Source: Euzebya tangerina (GTDB taxonomy: Bacteria > Actinomycetota > Nitriliruptoria > Euzebyales > Euzebyaceae). From it: DNA of 64,000 nt. Of the stretch, positions 34,887-42,996 are shown piece by piece. Positions within the stretch are counted from its first letter, which is position 1. The number at the start of each line of letters is the position of its first letter. The translations under genes and the position numbers were made by a program. The notes under the pieces are model-generated. The model was not told the origin of the DNA and did no database searches. It saw only the letters and a program-made list of their open reading frames with translations. The DNA lies in contig NZ_PPDK01000001.1 in assembly GCF_003074135.1 (NCBI RefSeq), forward strand, positions 3,162,001 through 3,226,000, written 5' to 3'.

Positions 34887-34899
34887 GGACGCGATGGTA
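34887..34899 (-). promoter_or_regulatory. Leaderless-type -10 element of hemQ
   Basis: TACCAT ends seven bases before the ATG at 34886, favouring that start over an upstream ATG. Confidence 0.55.
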
Positions 34900-34917
34900 G
34901 GGCAGACTGCACGGAGC

Positions 34918-35694
34918 ATGACCGCGACCACCCCCGCTCACCTGCCCGTCCTCCTGCTGCACGGCTGGACCGGATCGCACCAGGACTTCGGCCCCGTCCG
35001 GTCGGCCCTGGAGCACGAGCGGCTCACCTTGGTGCCCGATCTGCCGGGCCACGGCGATCAGAAACCTGCGGAGGATGGGGACTACTCGCTGCCGGCACAC
35101 GTCCGGTGGCTGCGCGAGTACCTGGACGACCACGGGGTCGGCGACTTCCACCTGGTCGGGCACTCCCACGGTGGTCTGGTCGCCCAGTGGCTGGCCTTCG
35201 CGATGCCGCACCGAGTCGCATCGCTGACGCTGATCGGCACAGGACCGGGCGCTCCGTCTGACGACACCACTGACCACATCCGGCTGGTCGCTCGGACGCT
35301 GCAGGCTGAGGGCAAGGACGCCGCCTGGGCCCTGTTCGCCGAGCCTGGCGACCGTGCGACCGAGGACGAGCGCGACCGCTTCGTCCGGGAACGCTTCATG
35401 GCGATGGACGATGACGCGGTCGTCGGCGTGGCGCGAAACCTGCTGACGGTTGCACCGCTGGGCGCGTTCCTGCGTGGCATCGACTGCCCGGTGCTGGTGT
35501 GCCACGGCGAGGGCGACGAGTCGTGGCTTCCGGCGCAGCAGCGGCGACTGGCCCGCTGGATCCCGGGATCACGCTACGCGGTCATCCCCGACGCGGACCA
35601 TGTACCCAGTGTCGAGAACCCGGCCGGTCTGACGGCGCTGCTCATCCCTTTCCTCCGTGACGGGGACTCGGCGCCACCGAGATCGGAGGCCTGA
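34918..35694 (+). CDS. Alpha/beta hydrolase
   Basis: A 258-residue alpha/beta-hydrolase. It has the oxyanion motif LLLHGWTGS, nucleophile Ser in VGHSHGGL and C-terminal His in PDADHVPS. It resembles lipase/esterase or meta-cleavage-product-type hydrolases; no substrate can be named. The ATG was chosen because CAGACT ends nine bases before it. The TGA stop overlaps the ATG of the next gene by one base, starting a three-gene coupled unit with a zinc protein and a PIG-L deacetylase. Confidence 0.85.
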   Translation: MTATTPAHLPVLLLHGWTGSHQDFGPVRSALEHERLTLVPDLPGHGDQKPAEDGDYSLPAHVRWLREYLDDHGVGDFHLVGHSHGGLVAQWLAFAMPHRVASLTLIGTGPGAPSDDTTDHIRLVARTLQAEGKDAAWALFAEPGDRATEDERDRFVRERFMAMDDDAVVGVARNLLTVAPLGAFLRGIDCPVLVCHGEGDESWLPAQQRRLARWIPGSRYAVIPDADHVPSVENPAGLTALLIPFLRDGDSAPPRSEA

Positions 35695-35915
35695 TGGCCC
35701 GCCAGTGCCCGCACTGTCCGTTGCTGTTCGACCTGGCACCCATGCTGGCCGACCACATGGCACGGGACCACGACGTCGACGCGGACCAGCTGCACCACCT
35801 GCAGCCGCCATCTCGTCGCGTCGGCACGCGGGTCGAGTCCGGGCCGGGCGAATCGAGACAGGCCGAGTCGACGTCGGACCAGCCCGACCGGCCAGGACGG
35901 ACGGATCAGCGATGA
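35694..35915 (+). CDS. Small C2H2-type zinc-binding protein
   Basis: A 73-residue protein with one C-x2-C...H-x4-H set (Cys5, Cys8, His21, His26 in CPHCPLLF...LADHMARDH), a plausible single C2H2-like zinc site. The rest (about 35-73) is rich in Arg, Ser, Asp and Gln and probably disordered. It overlaps both neighbours (TGATG before, ATGA after), so expression is tied to the hydrolase and the PIG-L protein. Nucleic-acid or protein binding is possible; the function is unknown. Confidence 0.72.
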   Translation: MARQCPHCPLLFDLAPMLADHMARDHDVDADQLHHLQPPSRRVGTRVESGPGESRQAESTSDQPDRPGRTDQR

Positions 35916-36700
35916 GCGTGCCGACCGGAGCGATCAGGTCTGCACGTCGCCGGGTTCGGCAGGGCATCGAGGCCCTACCGGATGACATCCGCGAGCTGGC
36001 GCTGGCCCTGGCGACACGGACGACGTCGGGCCCGACGGTGCTGCCCGGTCCTCCGGACGGTCCGGTCCTGGTCGTGGCACCACACCCGGACGACGAGGTG
36101 ATCGGCCCCGGCGCAACCCTGGCCCGACACGCCGAGGAGGGGCATGAGGTCCGTGTCCTGGTCTGCACCTCCGGCGGCGCCACCGCCGGAGGCGGCATGG
36201 ACGTGACGCAGGTCCGAGAGGAGGAGTCCCGTCGTGCCCTGCGCCAGCTCGGCGTGGACCAGCCCCCGAGGTTCGGGCGGTTGACGGACGGCGCCCTCCC
36301 GGAGGAGGCTGCGGCGCTCGCACGGCTGATCCAGGAGCACGGACGGGACGTCGCCACCGTGTACGTGCCGTCCCTGTTGGACCACCACCCGGACCACGCA
36401 GCGGCTGCCCGGGCGCTGGCCCGCACCGATCTGCCAGATGAGGTGACGGTCATGGGCTACGAGGTCTGGGCGGCGGCGCCGGTCAACGTGCTGCTGGACG
36501 TGACCAGGGTCTTCGCCCGCAAGCAGGCCGCCCTGGGGGAGTACCTCGTCGCCCTGGAGACCGTGGACTACGTGCGCTCGGCGTCGGGCCTGGCGGCCTA
36601 CCGCAGCGCCGAGGGGGCGCTCGGCGGTCGGGGGTTCGCCGAGGGCTTCGTGCAGTCCTCCCTCGCCGAGTACCGCTCTTGGGTCAACCTTTACCCGTGA
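35912..36700 (+). CDS. PIG-L/LmbE-family deacetylase
   Basis: A 262-residue zinc-dependent N-acetylglucosamine-type deacetylase. The metal/catalytic motif is VVAPHPDDEVIGPG (His, Asp, Asp), and a later metal-binding HHPDHAAAA is also present. Actinobacterial relatives include MshB (mycothiol) and Mca, but the flanking motifs are not enough to choose one. Its ATG overlaps the stop of the zinc-protein gene (ATGA). Residues about 1-45 before the motif are an extra N-terminal stretch. The substrate is unknown. Confidence 0.85.
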   Translation: MSVPTGAIRSARRRVRQGIEALPDDIRELALALATRTTSGPTVLPGPPDGPVLVVAPHPDDEVIGPGATLARHAEEGHEVRVLVCTSGGATAGGGMDVTQVREEESRRALRQLGVDQPPRFGRLTDGALPEEAAALARLIQEHGRDVATVYVPSLLDHHPDHAAAARALARTDLPDEVTVMGYEVWAAAPVNVLLDVTRVFARKQAALGEYLVALETVDYVRSASGLAAYRSAEGALGGRGFAEGFVQSSLAEYRSWVNLYP

Positions 36701-36739
36701 TTTGGCGGCCCCCGGGCCCGCTGCCCGTGCAGTGCATGG

Positions 36740-36752
36740 CAGGCTCGGGAGT
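36740..36752 (+). promoter_or_regulatory. -10 element of the rhomboid gene
   Basis: CAGGCT ends seven bases before the GTG at 36753 (nAnnnT variant). Confidence 0.45.
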
Positions 36753-37634
36753 GTGGACCAGCACCCAGTGACCAACCCGCCGGCACCTCCTGCGGTGTGC
36801 TACCGGCACCCCGATCGGCCCACACGCTTGTCCTGCACCTCCTGTGGGCGGTCCATCTGCGTCGACTGCACGCGACAGGCGGCCGTCGGCCAGAAGTGCC
36901 CGGAGTGTGCCGCACCGGCCGGTCGCAACAAGGTCGTGACGGCGTCTGAGATCCGCAACCGGGGCGCCCTGGACGGCGCGCCCGTCGTCAAGGGGACCCT
37001 GATCGTCACGATCGCGATCGCGGTGATGCAGTTCGTGGCCCCGCAGGCATGGAGCGTCCTCGCGTCACTCACGATCGACAACGTGGCCGCCGTCGACGAC
37101 GGTCAGCTGTGGCGGACGTTCACGGCGGCGCTGCTGCACTCCGGATCGCTGTACCACGTCGGGTTCAACATGTACGCGCTGTACCTCTTCGGGCCGGACC
37201 TCGAGCGGCGGTTCGGCTCCGCTCCCTTCCTGATCTTCTACATCGCCACGGCGGCCGGGGGTGGCGCCGCATTCCAGTTGACGACCGAGTCGGGCAGTGC
37301 GCTGGGCGCCTCTGGGGCGGTCTTCGGTCTCTTCGGCGCCTACGTCCTGTCGGCCTACCTCTCCCGTCACACCGCAGCAGGTCGGGCCGGCCTGAACCAG
37401 CTGTTGCCGCTGCTGGCCATCAACCTGGCCCTGCCGCTGTTCATCCCGCGCATCGCCTGGGAGGCCCATCTCGGTGGGATGCTCTTCGGCGCGCTGATCA
37501 TGCTGGCCTGGCGTCGGATCGGGCCGACGACCGGCGGGTCTGGCACCGAATCGAGCACCTCGGTGACCCTCCGCCGCTCCGGCGTGGCCGTCGGGGCGCT
37601 GGTGCTGGCACTGGTCATCGCAGCGCTGGCCTGA
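36753..37634 (+). CDS. Rhomboid-family intramembrane serine protease with N-terminal zinc finger
   Basis: A 293-residue rhomboid protease. A B-box-like Cys/His zinc finger (CYRHPDRPTRLSCTSCGRS, then CVDCTRQA and CPECA, about 16-56) precedes six or seven helices. The catalytic dyad is Ser187 in GASGAVFG and His239 in EAHLGGML; the fold motifs HVGFNMYALYLFG and LERRFG are also present. It cleaves membrane proteins inside the bilayer; the substrate is unknown. The start is GTG at 36753, supported by the preceding hexamer. Confidence 0.9.
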   Translation: MDQHPVTNPPAPPAVCYRHPDRPTRLSCTSCGRSICVDCTRQAAVGQKCPECAAPAGRNKVVTASEIRNRGALDGAPVVKGTLIVTIAIAVMQFVAPQAWSVLASLTIDNVAAVDDGQLWRTFTAALLHSGSLYHVGFNMYALYLFGPDLERRFGSAPFLIFYIATAAGGGAAFQLTTESGSALGASGAVFGLFGAYVLSAYLSRHTAAGRAGLNQLLPLLAINLALPLFIPRIAWEAHLGGMLFGALIMLAWRRIGPTTGGSGTESSTSVTLRRSGVAVGALVLALVIAALA

Positions 37635-37674
37635 CCGGGCCGAACCCCCTTCAGGACCGGCCAGGAGCTGCCGA

Positions 37675-37687
37675 TACCATCAGCGTT
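37675..37687 (+). promoter_or_regulatory. Leaderless-type -10 element of the SRPBCC gene
   Basis: TACCAT ends seven bases before the GTG at 37688. Confidence 0.55.
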
Positions 37688-38248
37688 GTGCAGCCGATCC
37701 ACGCGTGGGATGAGGTGTTCATCCGCTGTCGCCGCCAGACCGTGAACGCTCTGGTGGTCGACGTGCGTTCCTGGGGCGCGTGGTGGCCGGATCTGGGCGT
37801 CACCACCCTGGGCGATGAGCGGTTCGGACTGACCATCCGTCGGGGTGTGGCCGGGCTGGCCACACAGCAACTGCTGCTGACCCGGGACCGAGTTCGTCCC
37901 CGCGACAAGGGTCTTGAGTTCTCCGTCCGCGGCGATGTGGTGGGGACGGGCGAGTGGTATCACCTGGATCACCCGAACGGCGTCGTGGTCCACTACCTCC
38001 TGCGCGGCGAGCTGACCGGGGGCAACCCGAGGCGCTGGCTGGGTCATCACCGCGCGTCCGTGCGGTCGGCACTGACCGACCTCAAGCGGCGGCTGGAGCG
38101 CGGCCGAGTGCCGGGAGCCGAGCCCCATCCCGACCTGCTCACCCACCAAGCCGAGGAGCTGAGCATCTTCGCCGAGGAGGTGGCGGCCCACGAGCGCAAG
38201 ATCGCGGCCGCTGCGAGCGGATCCTCGACGGAGGGAGGGTCGCCGTGA
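37688..38248 (+). CDS. SRPBCC/START-like domain protein
   Basis: A 186-residue protein whose first 145 residues follow the polyketide-cyclase/START pattern (ALVVDVRSWGAWWPDLGV, LEFSVRGDVVGTGEWYH, VHYLLRGELTG). Such folds bind hydrophobic ligands. The tail (about 150-186) is a charged helix (EELSIFAEEVAAHERKI). It is followed by a zinc-ribbon membrane-protein gene sharing GTGA at 38245, so the pair is coupled. The ligand is unknown. Confidence 0.7.
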   Translation: MQPIHAWDEVFIRCRRQTVNALVVDVRSWGAWWPDLGVTTLGDERFGLTIRRGVAGLATQQLLLTRDRVRPRDKGLEFSVRGDVVGTGEWYHLDHPNGVVVHYLLRGELTGGNPRRWLGHHRASVRSALTDLKRRLERGRVPGAEPHPDLLTHQAEELSIFAEEVAAHERKIAAAASGSSTEGGSP

Positions 38249-38922
38249 GGTGTCCCTCGTGTGGCGCCACCAATCCGGACACCGCCACGTTCTGCGGGCA
38301 GTGCTACGAGGTGTTCGCCACGCCCGAGCCTGATCCTGCGCCCCCGCAACTCGAGTCCATAGCCCCCTCCATGGGGTCTGGCGTCACCGAGATCGGACCG
38401 CCCGGGGTCGGTGAGGCAGCCCACCCACCGGCGCGGACGGCACGTGCTGGGCGGTTCGTGACCAGCGACGGGCAGACCATGTGGACCTGTGCCGTCTGTG
38501 ACACCCAGAACTCGCTCGAGCACTTCGTCTGCGACGTCTGTGGTGCGAAGATGGACACCGAGGACGCTGGCACGACCCCTACGCAGGCGGACTGGGCTGC
38601 CGCGCAGCGCGCCGAGTGGATGATCCCGGGGCTGGGCCACATCAGGACCGGCCAGGAGGGGATGGGGTACGCCCGGTTGGGCGTGGTGGCGCTGTGGGCC
38701 ATCGGCGTGGTGGTGCTGCTGGTGATCGGCGGCGGCACGGGGCTGATCGTGTCCCTCCCACTGCTGTTCGGCTTGGTCGCGGTCTGGGGCACCGGGCCTG
38801 GGGATGTCCTGGCGACACGGAGCGGGCGCGAGCCGCGCCTGGACGCACGGCGCTTCATGTACGTCGTCATCGGTGTCACCGCCGGCCTGATCGTCATGGG
38901 TGGCGTCGCGGCCGTCCTGTAG
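38245..38922 (+). CDS. Membrane protein with two zinc ribbons
   Basis: A 225-residue protein with two Cys4 zinc ribbons (CPSCGATNPDTATFCGQC at about 3-20; CAVCDTQNSLEHFVCDVC at about 80-97), then three membrane helices (about 145-165, 168-190 and 203-224). The second ribbon resembles a RanBP2-type finger. A very strong GGAGGGAGGG lies six bases before the GTG. The start overlaps the stop of the SRPBCC gene (GTGA). The function is unknown. Confidence 0.75.
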   Translation: MRCPSCGATNPDTATFCGQCYEVFATPEPDPAPPQLESIAPSMGSGVTEIGPPGVGEAAHPPARTARAGRFVTSDGQTMWTCAVCDTQNSLEHFVCDVCGAKMDTEDAGTTPTQADWAAAQRAEWMIPGLGHIRTGQEGMGYARLGVVALWAIGVVVLLVIGGGTGLIVSLPLLFGLVAVWGTGPGDVLATRSGREPRLDARRFMYVVIGVTAGLIVMGGVAAVL

Positions 38923-38950
38923 GGGCGTCACCCTGTGGTCGCCGGCATGG

Positions 38951-38963
38951 CAAGGTGGCCCGC
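38951..38963 (+). promoter_or_regulatory. -10 element of the second SRPBCC gene
   Basis: CAAGGT (nAnnnT variant) ends seven bases before the ATG at 38964. Confidence 0.4.
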
Positions 38964-39398
38964 ATGGCATCAGAGACGGTCACCGAGTCGCTGGTCATCG
39001 GCGCGCCGCTGGGCGTGGTGTACGACACGGTCGGTGACTTCGACAGCTACCCGGAGTGGCTGGAGGAGTTCAAGGAGGCAACCGTCGTCCACACCCGCGA
39101 CGACGGCTGGGCGGATCGCGTCGCCTTCGTGGCCAGCTCCCTCGGCATGACGCTGCGGATGACGCTCGCCTACAGCTACGACGACACCCGCGTGTCCTGG
39201 GAGCTGGTCGAGGCCAACATGCTCAGCCGCAACGACGGCTTCTACGACATGGTGGACAACGGCGACGGCACCACGACCCTGACCTACGAACTCTCCGTCG
39301 ACACCATCGTCCCGATTCCAGCCCTGCTCCGCCGGCAGCTGACGCGGCGGACGGTCACGGAGTCCTTGCGGGCGATCAAGGAGCGGTCAGAGCAGTGA
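38964..39398 (+). CDS. SRPBCC-family protein (RatA/Coq10-like)
   Basis: A 144-residue helix-grip protein with VIGAPLGVVYDTVGDFDSYPEWLEEFKEATV, the pattern of the RatA/Coq10/polyketide-cyclase family. It lacks a membrane helix. In actinobacteria such genes recur beside an ArsA-like ATPase, as here, and the GTGA overlap couples the two. A lipid-binding or chaperone role with that ATPase is plausible but not shown. Confidence 0.82.
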   Translation: MASETVTESLVIGAPLGVVYDTVGDFDSYPEWLEEFKEATVVHTRDDGWADRVAFVASSLGMTLRMTLAYSYDDTRVSWELVEANMLSRNDGFYDMVDNGDGTTTLTYELSVDTIVPIPALLRRQLTRRTVTESLRAIKERSEQ

Positions 39399-40588
39399 GG
39401 GTGATGCTGTTCACCGGCAAGGGCGGCGTCGGCAAGACGTCGGTCTCCGCGGCGACGGCGCTCCTCTGCGCGCGCTCGGGCCTGCGGACGCTCGCCATGT
39501 CAACTGACCCGGCCCACTCGCTGGCTGACTCCTTCGACGTTCCGCTGGGCGCGGACCCGACCGAGGTGGCCCCCGGCCTGGACGCCGTCCAGCTGAACGC
39601 CCAGGCGCGGCTGGAAGACAACTGGCGGGACATCCAGGACTACCTGGTCGCGTTGCTCCGCTGGTCGGGCATCGGTGAGGTGCAGGCCGAAGAGCTCTCG
39701 GTTCTGCCCGGCCTCGAGGAGATCTTCAGCCTCATCGACGTGCAGCAGTTCGCATCTCGGGGCACCTACGACTTGATCGTGGTCGACTGCGCACCAACCG
39801 CGGAGACGCTGCGACTGCTCAGCCTGCCGGACGCGCTGGGCTGGTACATGGAGCGGATCTTCCCGATCGAGCGGAAGGTCGCCCGGGTGGTACGTCCCGT
39901 CCTCGGCCAGATGACCTCGATGCCGCTGCCCGCCGATGCGCTCCACGGGTCCGTGGAACGGCTGTACCGCAACCTGGAGGACGTTCGCGACCTCCTCGCC
40001 GACACCGAGACCACCTCGGTGCGCCTGGTCACCAACCCCGAGCGGATGGTGATCGCGGAGGCGCGGCGCACCTACACCTACCTCTCGCTGTTCGGCTACC
40101 ACGTGGATGCGGTGGTCGTGAACCGACTGATCCCCGACGCGGTGACCGACCCCTGGTTCGACACCTGGAAAGCCCGGCAGGTCGAACATCTCGCCACCAT
40201 CGCCGAGAGCTTCGGCGAGGTCCCGCTGCTCCGCGCGCCGCTCTTCGACGACGAGATGGTCGGGACGGGTCGGTTGGAGGAGCTCGGCGCCGAGCTCTAC
40301 GGCAACGCCAAGCCACACGAGATGCTGTACGTGGGCACACCCCTGACGTTCGAGACGACCGACGACGGCTGGGAACTGGGCGTGTCTCTGCCCTTCGTGG
40401 CCAAGGGGGAGGTTGACGCCTTCCACCGCGGCGGCGAGCTGTACCTCAAGATCGGGGCGTACACCCGCTCGATCCTCCTGCCAGCCGCGCTCCAGCGCAG
40501 TGCGATCACCCGGGCGAGTCTGGACGACGGTGTGCTGTCCATCACCTTCCAGACCGTCCGTGGAAACCAGCGCGACGTCCCTCGGTAG
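39395..40588 (+). CDS. ArsA/GET3-family ATPase
   Basis: A 397-residue P-loop ATPase with GKGGVGKTSVSAATA (deviant Walker A, about 7-20), STDPAHSLADSF (switch I) and VVDCAPTAETLRLL (Walker B/switch II). It also has an extended C-terminal domain (about 320-397, HSP20/alpha-crystallin-like beta pattern) seen in actinobacterial and plant-type GET3 homologues. Roles may include tail-anchored protein targeting or anion handling; no arsenic genes are nearby. The GTG at 39395 overlaps the SRPBCC stop; a GTG at 39401 and an ATG at 39404 are alternatives. Its TAG stop is also part of the -10 hexamer of the next gene. Confidence 0.88.
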   Translation: MRVMLFTGKGGVGKTSVSAATALLCARSGLRTLAMSTDPAHSLADSFDVPLGADPTEVAPGLDAVQLNAQARLEDNWRDIQDYLVALLRWSGIGEVQAEELSVLPGLEEIFSLIDVQQFASRGTYDLIVVDCAPTAETLRLLSLPDALGWYMERIFPIERKVARVVRPVLGQMTSMPLPADALHGSVERLYRNLEDVRDLLADTETTSVRLVTNPERMVIAEARRTYTYLSLFGYHVDAVVVNRLIPDAVTDPWFDTWKARQVEHLATIAESFGEVPLLRAPLFDDEMVGTGRLEELGAELYGNAKPHEMLYVGTPLTFETTDDGWELGVSLPFVAKGEVDAFHRGGELYLKIGAYTRSILLPAALQRSAITRASLDDGVLSITFQTVRGNQRDVPR

Positions 40589-40599
40589 GCTGCGCGGCA
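40586..40599 (+). promoter_or_regulatory. -10 element built on the ArsA-like stop codon
   Basis: TAGGCT (40586-40591) begins with the TAG stop of the upstream ATPase gene and ends eight bases before the GTG at 40600. Confidence 0.55.
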
Positions 40600-40866
40600 G
40601 TGAACCAATCGAGCGAGGAGGCGGCGGGCGACGCCGAACAGCCATCCAGCCACGGCTTCGGGGGTAGCCCCGAGTGCCAGCTGTGCCCCATCTGCGTCGT
40701 CATGCAGGCCATCGGCGCCTCACGGCCCGACGTCACCGCCCACCTCCTGGCTGCAGCTCGCGAGCTGGCACTGGCCATCAAGTCCGTCGCCGAGGGGCAT
40801 GTTGAAGCTTCCGACCGCGCACAAGCCGTGATGAACGATAGGTTGACGCGGATCAACATCGACTAG
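40600..40866 (+). CDS. Small Cys-rich protein of unknown function
   Basis: An 88-residue protein with one tight cysteine set, ECQLCPICVV (C-x2-C-x2-C), near residue 26-32 and a following helix (AHLLAAARELALAIKSVAEGHV). Related short proteins with the same Cys set occur next to ArsA-like and ROK genes in other actinobacteria. A metal site is likely, but the function is unknown. The GTG follows TAGGCT. Confidence 0.65.
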   Translation: MNQSSEEAAGDAEQPSSHGFGGSPECQLCPICVVMQAIGASRPDVTAHLLAAARELALAIKSVAEGHVEASDRAQAVMNDRLTRINID

Positions 40867-40884
40867 GCGCCTGGAGGGCACCCT

Positions 40885-41997
40885 ATGGAACTGACCGCCA
40901 GTGGCATCAAGGACCTGGTCTCGCGACCAACCGGCGAGGTCCCGGTCACCTCGGTCTTCCTCAACACCGACGGGGCCGTGTTCCCGCGATCCGCCGACTA
41001 CGAGGCCCGACTCGAGGGCCTGCTGCGAGCGGCGGTGAGCAGCGCCGAGGCGGGCCAGGACCGCCAGTCCGCCGAGCGGGACGCCGAGGCCATCCGTCGT
41101 TGGGTGAGCGATGACTTCAATCGCGACGGGGTGAAGGGCCTGGCCCTGTGGGCATCGGACGGGGAGATCTTCGACAGCCTGCACACCGCCTCGGCCTTCC
41201 GGAACGTCGCCCGGGTGGGCGAGACGCCGTACGTGGTCCCCCTCCAGGCCATGCTCGGCCGCTACATGCACATCGGCTTGGCCGTCATCGAACGCGACTC
41301 CGCCCGCCTGTTCCGCTACCGACTGGGGCGGATGGTGGAGTACCACTCGATCGACTCCGACGTCCCGGGTCAGAGCGACGGCGGCGGGTGGTCCCAGGCA
41401 CGAATCGCGCGCAACGTGGAGAACGCCGTGCTCCACCACTTCAAGGAGGCGGCCGAGGAGTTCCGGGGCGTCCACGCCGAAGACCCCTTCGACGCGCTCG
41501 TGTTGGCCGGGACCCACGTCGAGGTCGAGAACTTCCGCAAGCTCCTGCACCCCTACCTGGCGGCGGTCGTCCACGGCACGATGTCCGGGATCTCGGCCAG
41601 CTCGACGAAGGAGGAGCTGCTCGAGGCCTTCGCGCAGGTCGAGCAGGAGCGGGTGTCGGCACGCCGCAAGGAACTGCTGGAGCGCCTCGCCGCCGGAGCC
41701 GGGCAGGCTGAGACGGTGGCACGGGGCATCGATGACGTCATCAGCGCGTGCAACGAACGGCGAGTGGAGACCCTGTTCGTGGTGGAGGGGTCCGGGTCGC
41801 CCGGTTTCCGGTCCGGCACGGGGATGTTGACCAAGGACCGCGCCGCCGCGCAGGCCTTCGGCGGGCCCGTCCAGCCCGTGGACGACCTCATCGACGAGGT
41901 CATCGAGCAGTGTGTCCTCTCCCGGGCCCGGATCGAGCTGTTCCGGGACTCCTTCCGTCTAGATGGCGAACCCATCGCCGCCCTCCTCCGCTTCTAG
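40885..41997 (+). CDS. Vms1/baeRF-family release-factor-like protein
   Basis: A 370-residue protein resembling the bacterial archaeo-eukaryotic release factor group (eRF1/Pelota/Vms1 relatives). The three-part pattern has an N-terminal domain (about 1-130), a catalytic loop DGGGWSQARIARNVEN (the counterpart of the GGQ/Vms1 glutamine loop, about 165-180) and a C-terminal domain with FVVEGSGSPGF. Vms1-type proteins release nascent chains from stalled tRNA. GGAGGG lies seven bases before the ATG. Its neighbours suggest a cytosolic housekeeping operon. The activity is inferred from family resemblance. Confidence 0.78.
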   Translation: MELTASGIKDLVSRPTGEVPVTSVFLNTDGAVFPRSADYEARLEGLLRAAVSSAEAGQDRQSAERDAEAIRRWVSDDFNRDGVKGLALWASDGEIFDSLHTASAFRNVARVGETPYVVPLQAMLGRYMHIGLAVIERDSARLFRYRLGRMVEYHSIDSDVPGQSDGGGWSQARIARNVENAVLHHFKEAAEEFRGVHAEDPFDALVLAGTHVEVENFRKLLHPYLAAVVHGTMSGISASSTKEELLEAFAQVEQERVSARRKELLERLAAGAGQAETVARGIDDVISACNERRVETLFVVEGSGSPGFRSGTGMLTKDRAAAQAFGGPVQPVDDLIDEVIEQCVLSRARIELFRDSFRLDGEPIAALLRF

Positions 41998-42012
41998 ACC
42001 GCGACGTCTCGT

Positions 42013-42996
42013 ATGGCCTTCGCAGTTGGTGTCGATGTCGGCGGCACGAAGATCCTGAGCGGCCTCGTGGACCACGACGGTGTGATCCACGCCATCGACC
42101 GGCGGCCGACGCCCCACAACGGCGACGCGATCGTGGCCAGCATCGTCAGCGCCGTCACGGATCTGTGCGAGGACGGGGACTGCTCAGCCCTCCCCGTCGG
42201 CGTGGGGTATCCCGGTCTGGTGACCCATGATGGCGTGGCGCGGTACGGGCCCAACATCAGGCTGGCGGAGTACCGGCTGCGGGATCACCTCGTCGAGCAG
42301 TTGGGGTCGGAGGAGGTGATCGTCACCAACGACGCCAGGGCAGCAACCTGGGCGGAGTTCGTCATCGGGGCCGGGCGTGAGGTCGCCACGACCATGGTGA
42401 TGATCACGCTTGGCACAGGGATCGGGGGTGGCCTCATCATCGGTGGCGAGCTGCACCGCGGGCACAACGGCTTCGCCGGCGAGGTGGGACACGTGGTGAT
42501 CGACGTCGGCGGTGAGCCGGGGACCAGTGGCGTGGACGGCGAGATCGAGGCGTACGCCTCGGGCTCCGCGATGGCCCGCATGGCCAGGGAGGCGCACGCC
42601 GCAGGCGCCTTCGAGGGAACACCACTGGCTGGCGCCGCACCACCGGGTGGCGAGGCGATCAGCCGTGCGGCCGCCGACGGCATCGAGCCGGCGATCCGGG
42701 TCTTGGCGGAAGCCGGCAGGTACCTCGGGATCAGCGCGGCCGGGCTGGTCAACGTCCTGGACCCTGAACTGATCGTCGTCGGCGGTGGGGCGGCCGGCGC
42801 GGGCGAGTTCGTGCTCGAGCCGGCCCGCCAGGCGCTGCGCACCCACGTGCTGGGACCGGGCCATCGGCCCGACGTGCCGATCGTCGCGGCAACCCTGGGC
42901 CCTGAGGCCGGCATGATCGGCTCGGGCCTGCTGGCCCTCGGATTCGCCGATGCTCGCAGGCTCGGGCACACGAGCGGCGGGGTTGCTCCCGGGTGA
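42013..42996 (+). CDS. ROK-family kinase (glucokinase-like)
   Basis: A 327-residue sugar kinase of the ROK family: VGVDVGGTKILSGLV (ATP loop), GVGYPGLVTHDG, NDARAATWAEF, TLGTGIGGGLIIGGEL and GHNGFAGEVGHVVID with the metal-binding His. The C-x-C-G-x2-G-C zinc motif of ROK proteins is missing: GEPGTSGVDGEIEAYASG has no cysteine. Glucose is the likely substrate, feeding glycolysis. Its stop overlaps the start of the prenyltransferase gene (GTGA). Confidence 0.88.
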   Translation: MAFAVGVDVGGTKILSGLVDHDGVIHAIDRRPTPHNGDAIVASIVSAVTDLCEDGDCSALPVGVGYPGLVTHDGVARYGPNIRLAEYRLRDHLVEQLGSEEVIVTNDARAATWAEFVIGAGREVATTMVMITLGTGIGGGLIIGGELHRGHNGFAGEVGHVVIDVGGEPGTSGVDGEIEAYASGSAMARMAREAHAAGAFEGTPLAGAAPPGGEAISRAAADGIEPAIRVLAEAGRYLGISAAGLVNVLDPELIVVGGGAAGAGEFVLEPARQALRTHVLGPGHRPDVPIVAATLGPEAGMIGSGLLALGFADARRLGHTSGGVAPG

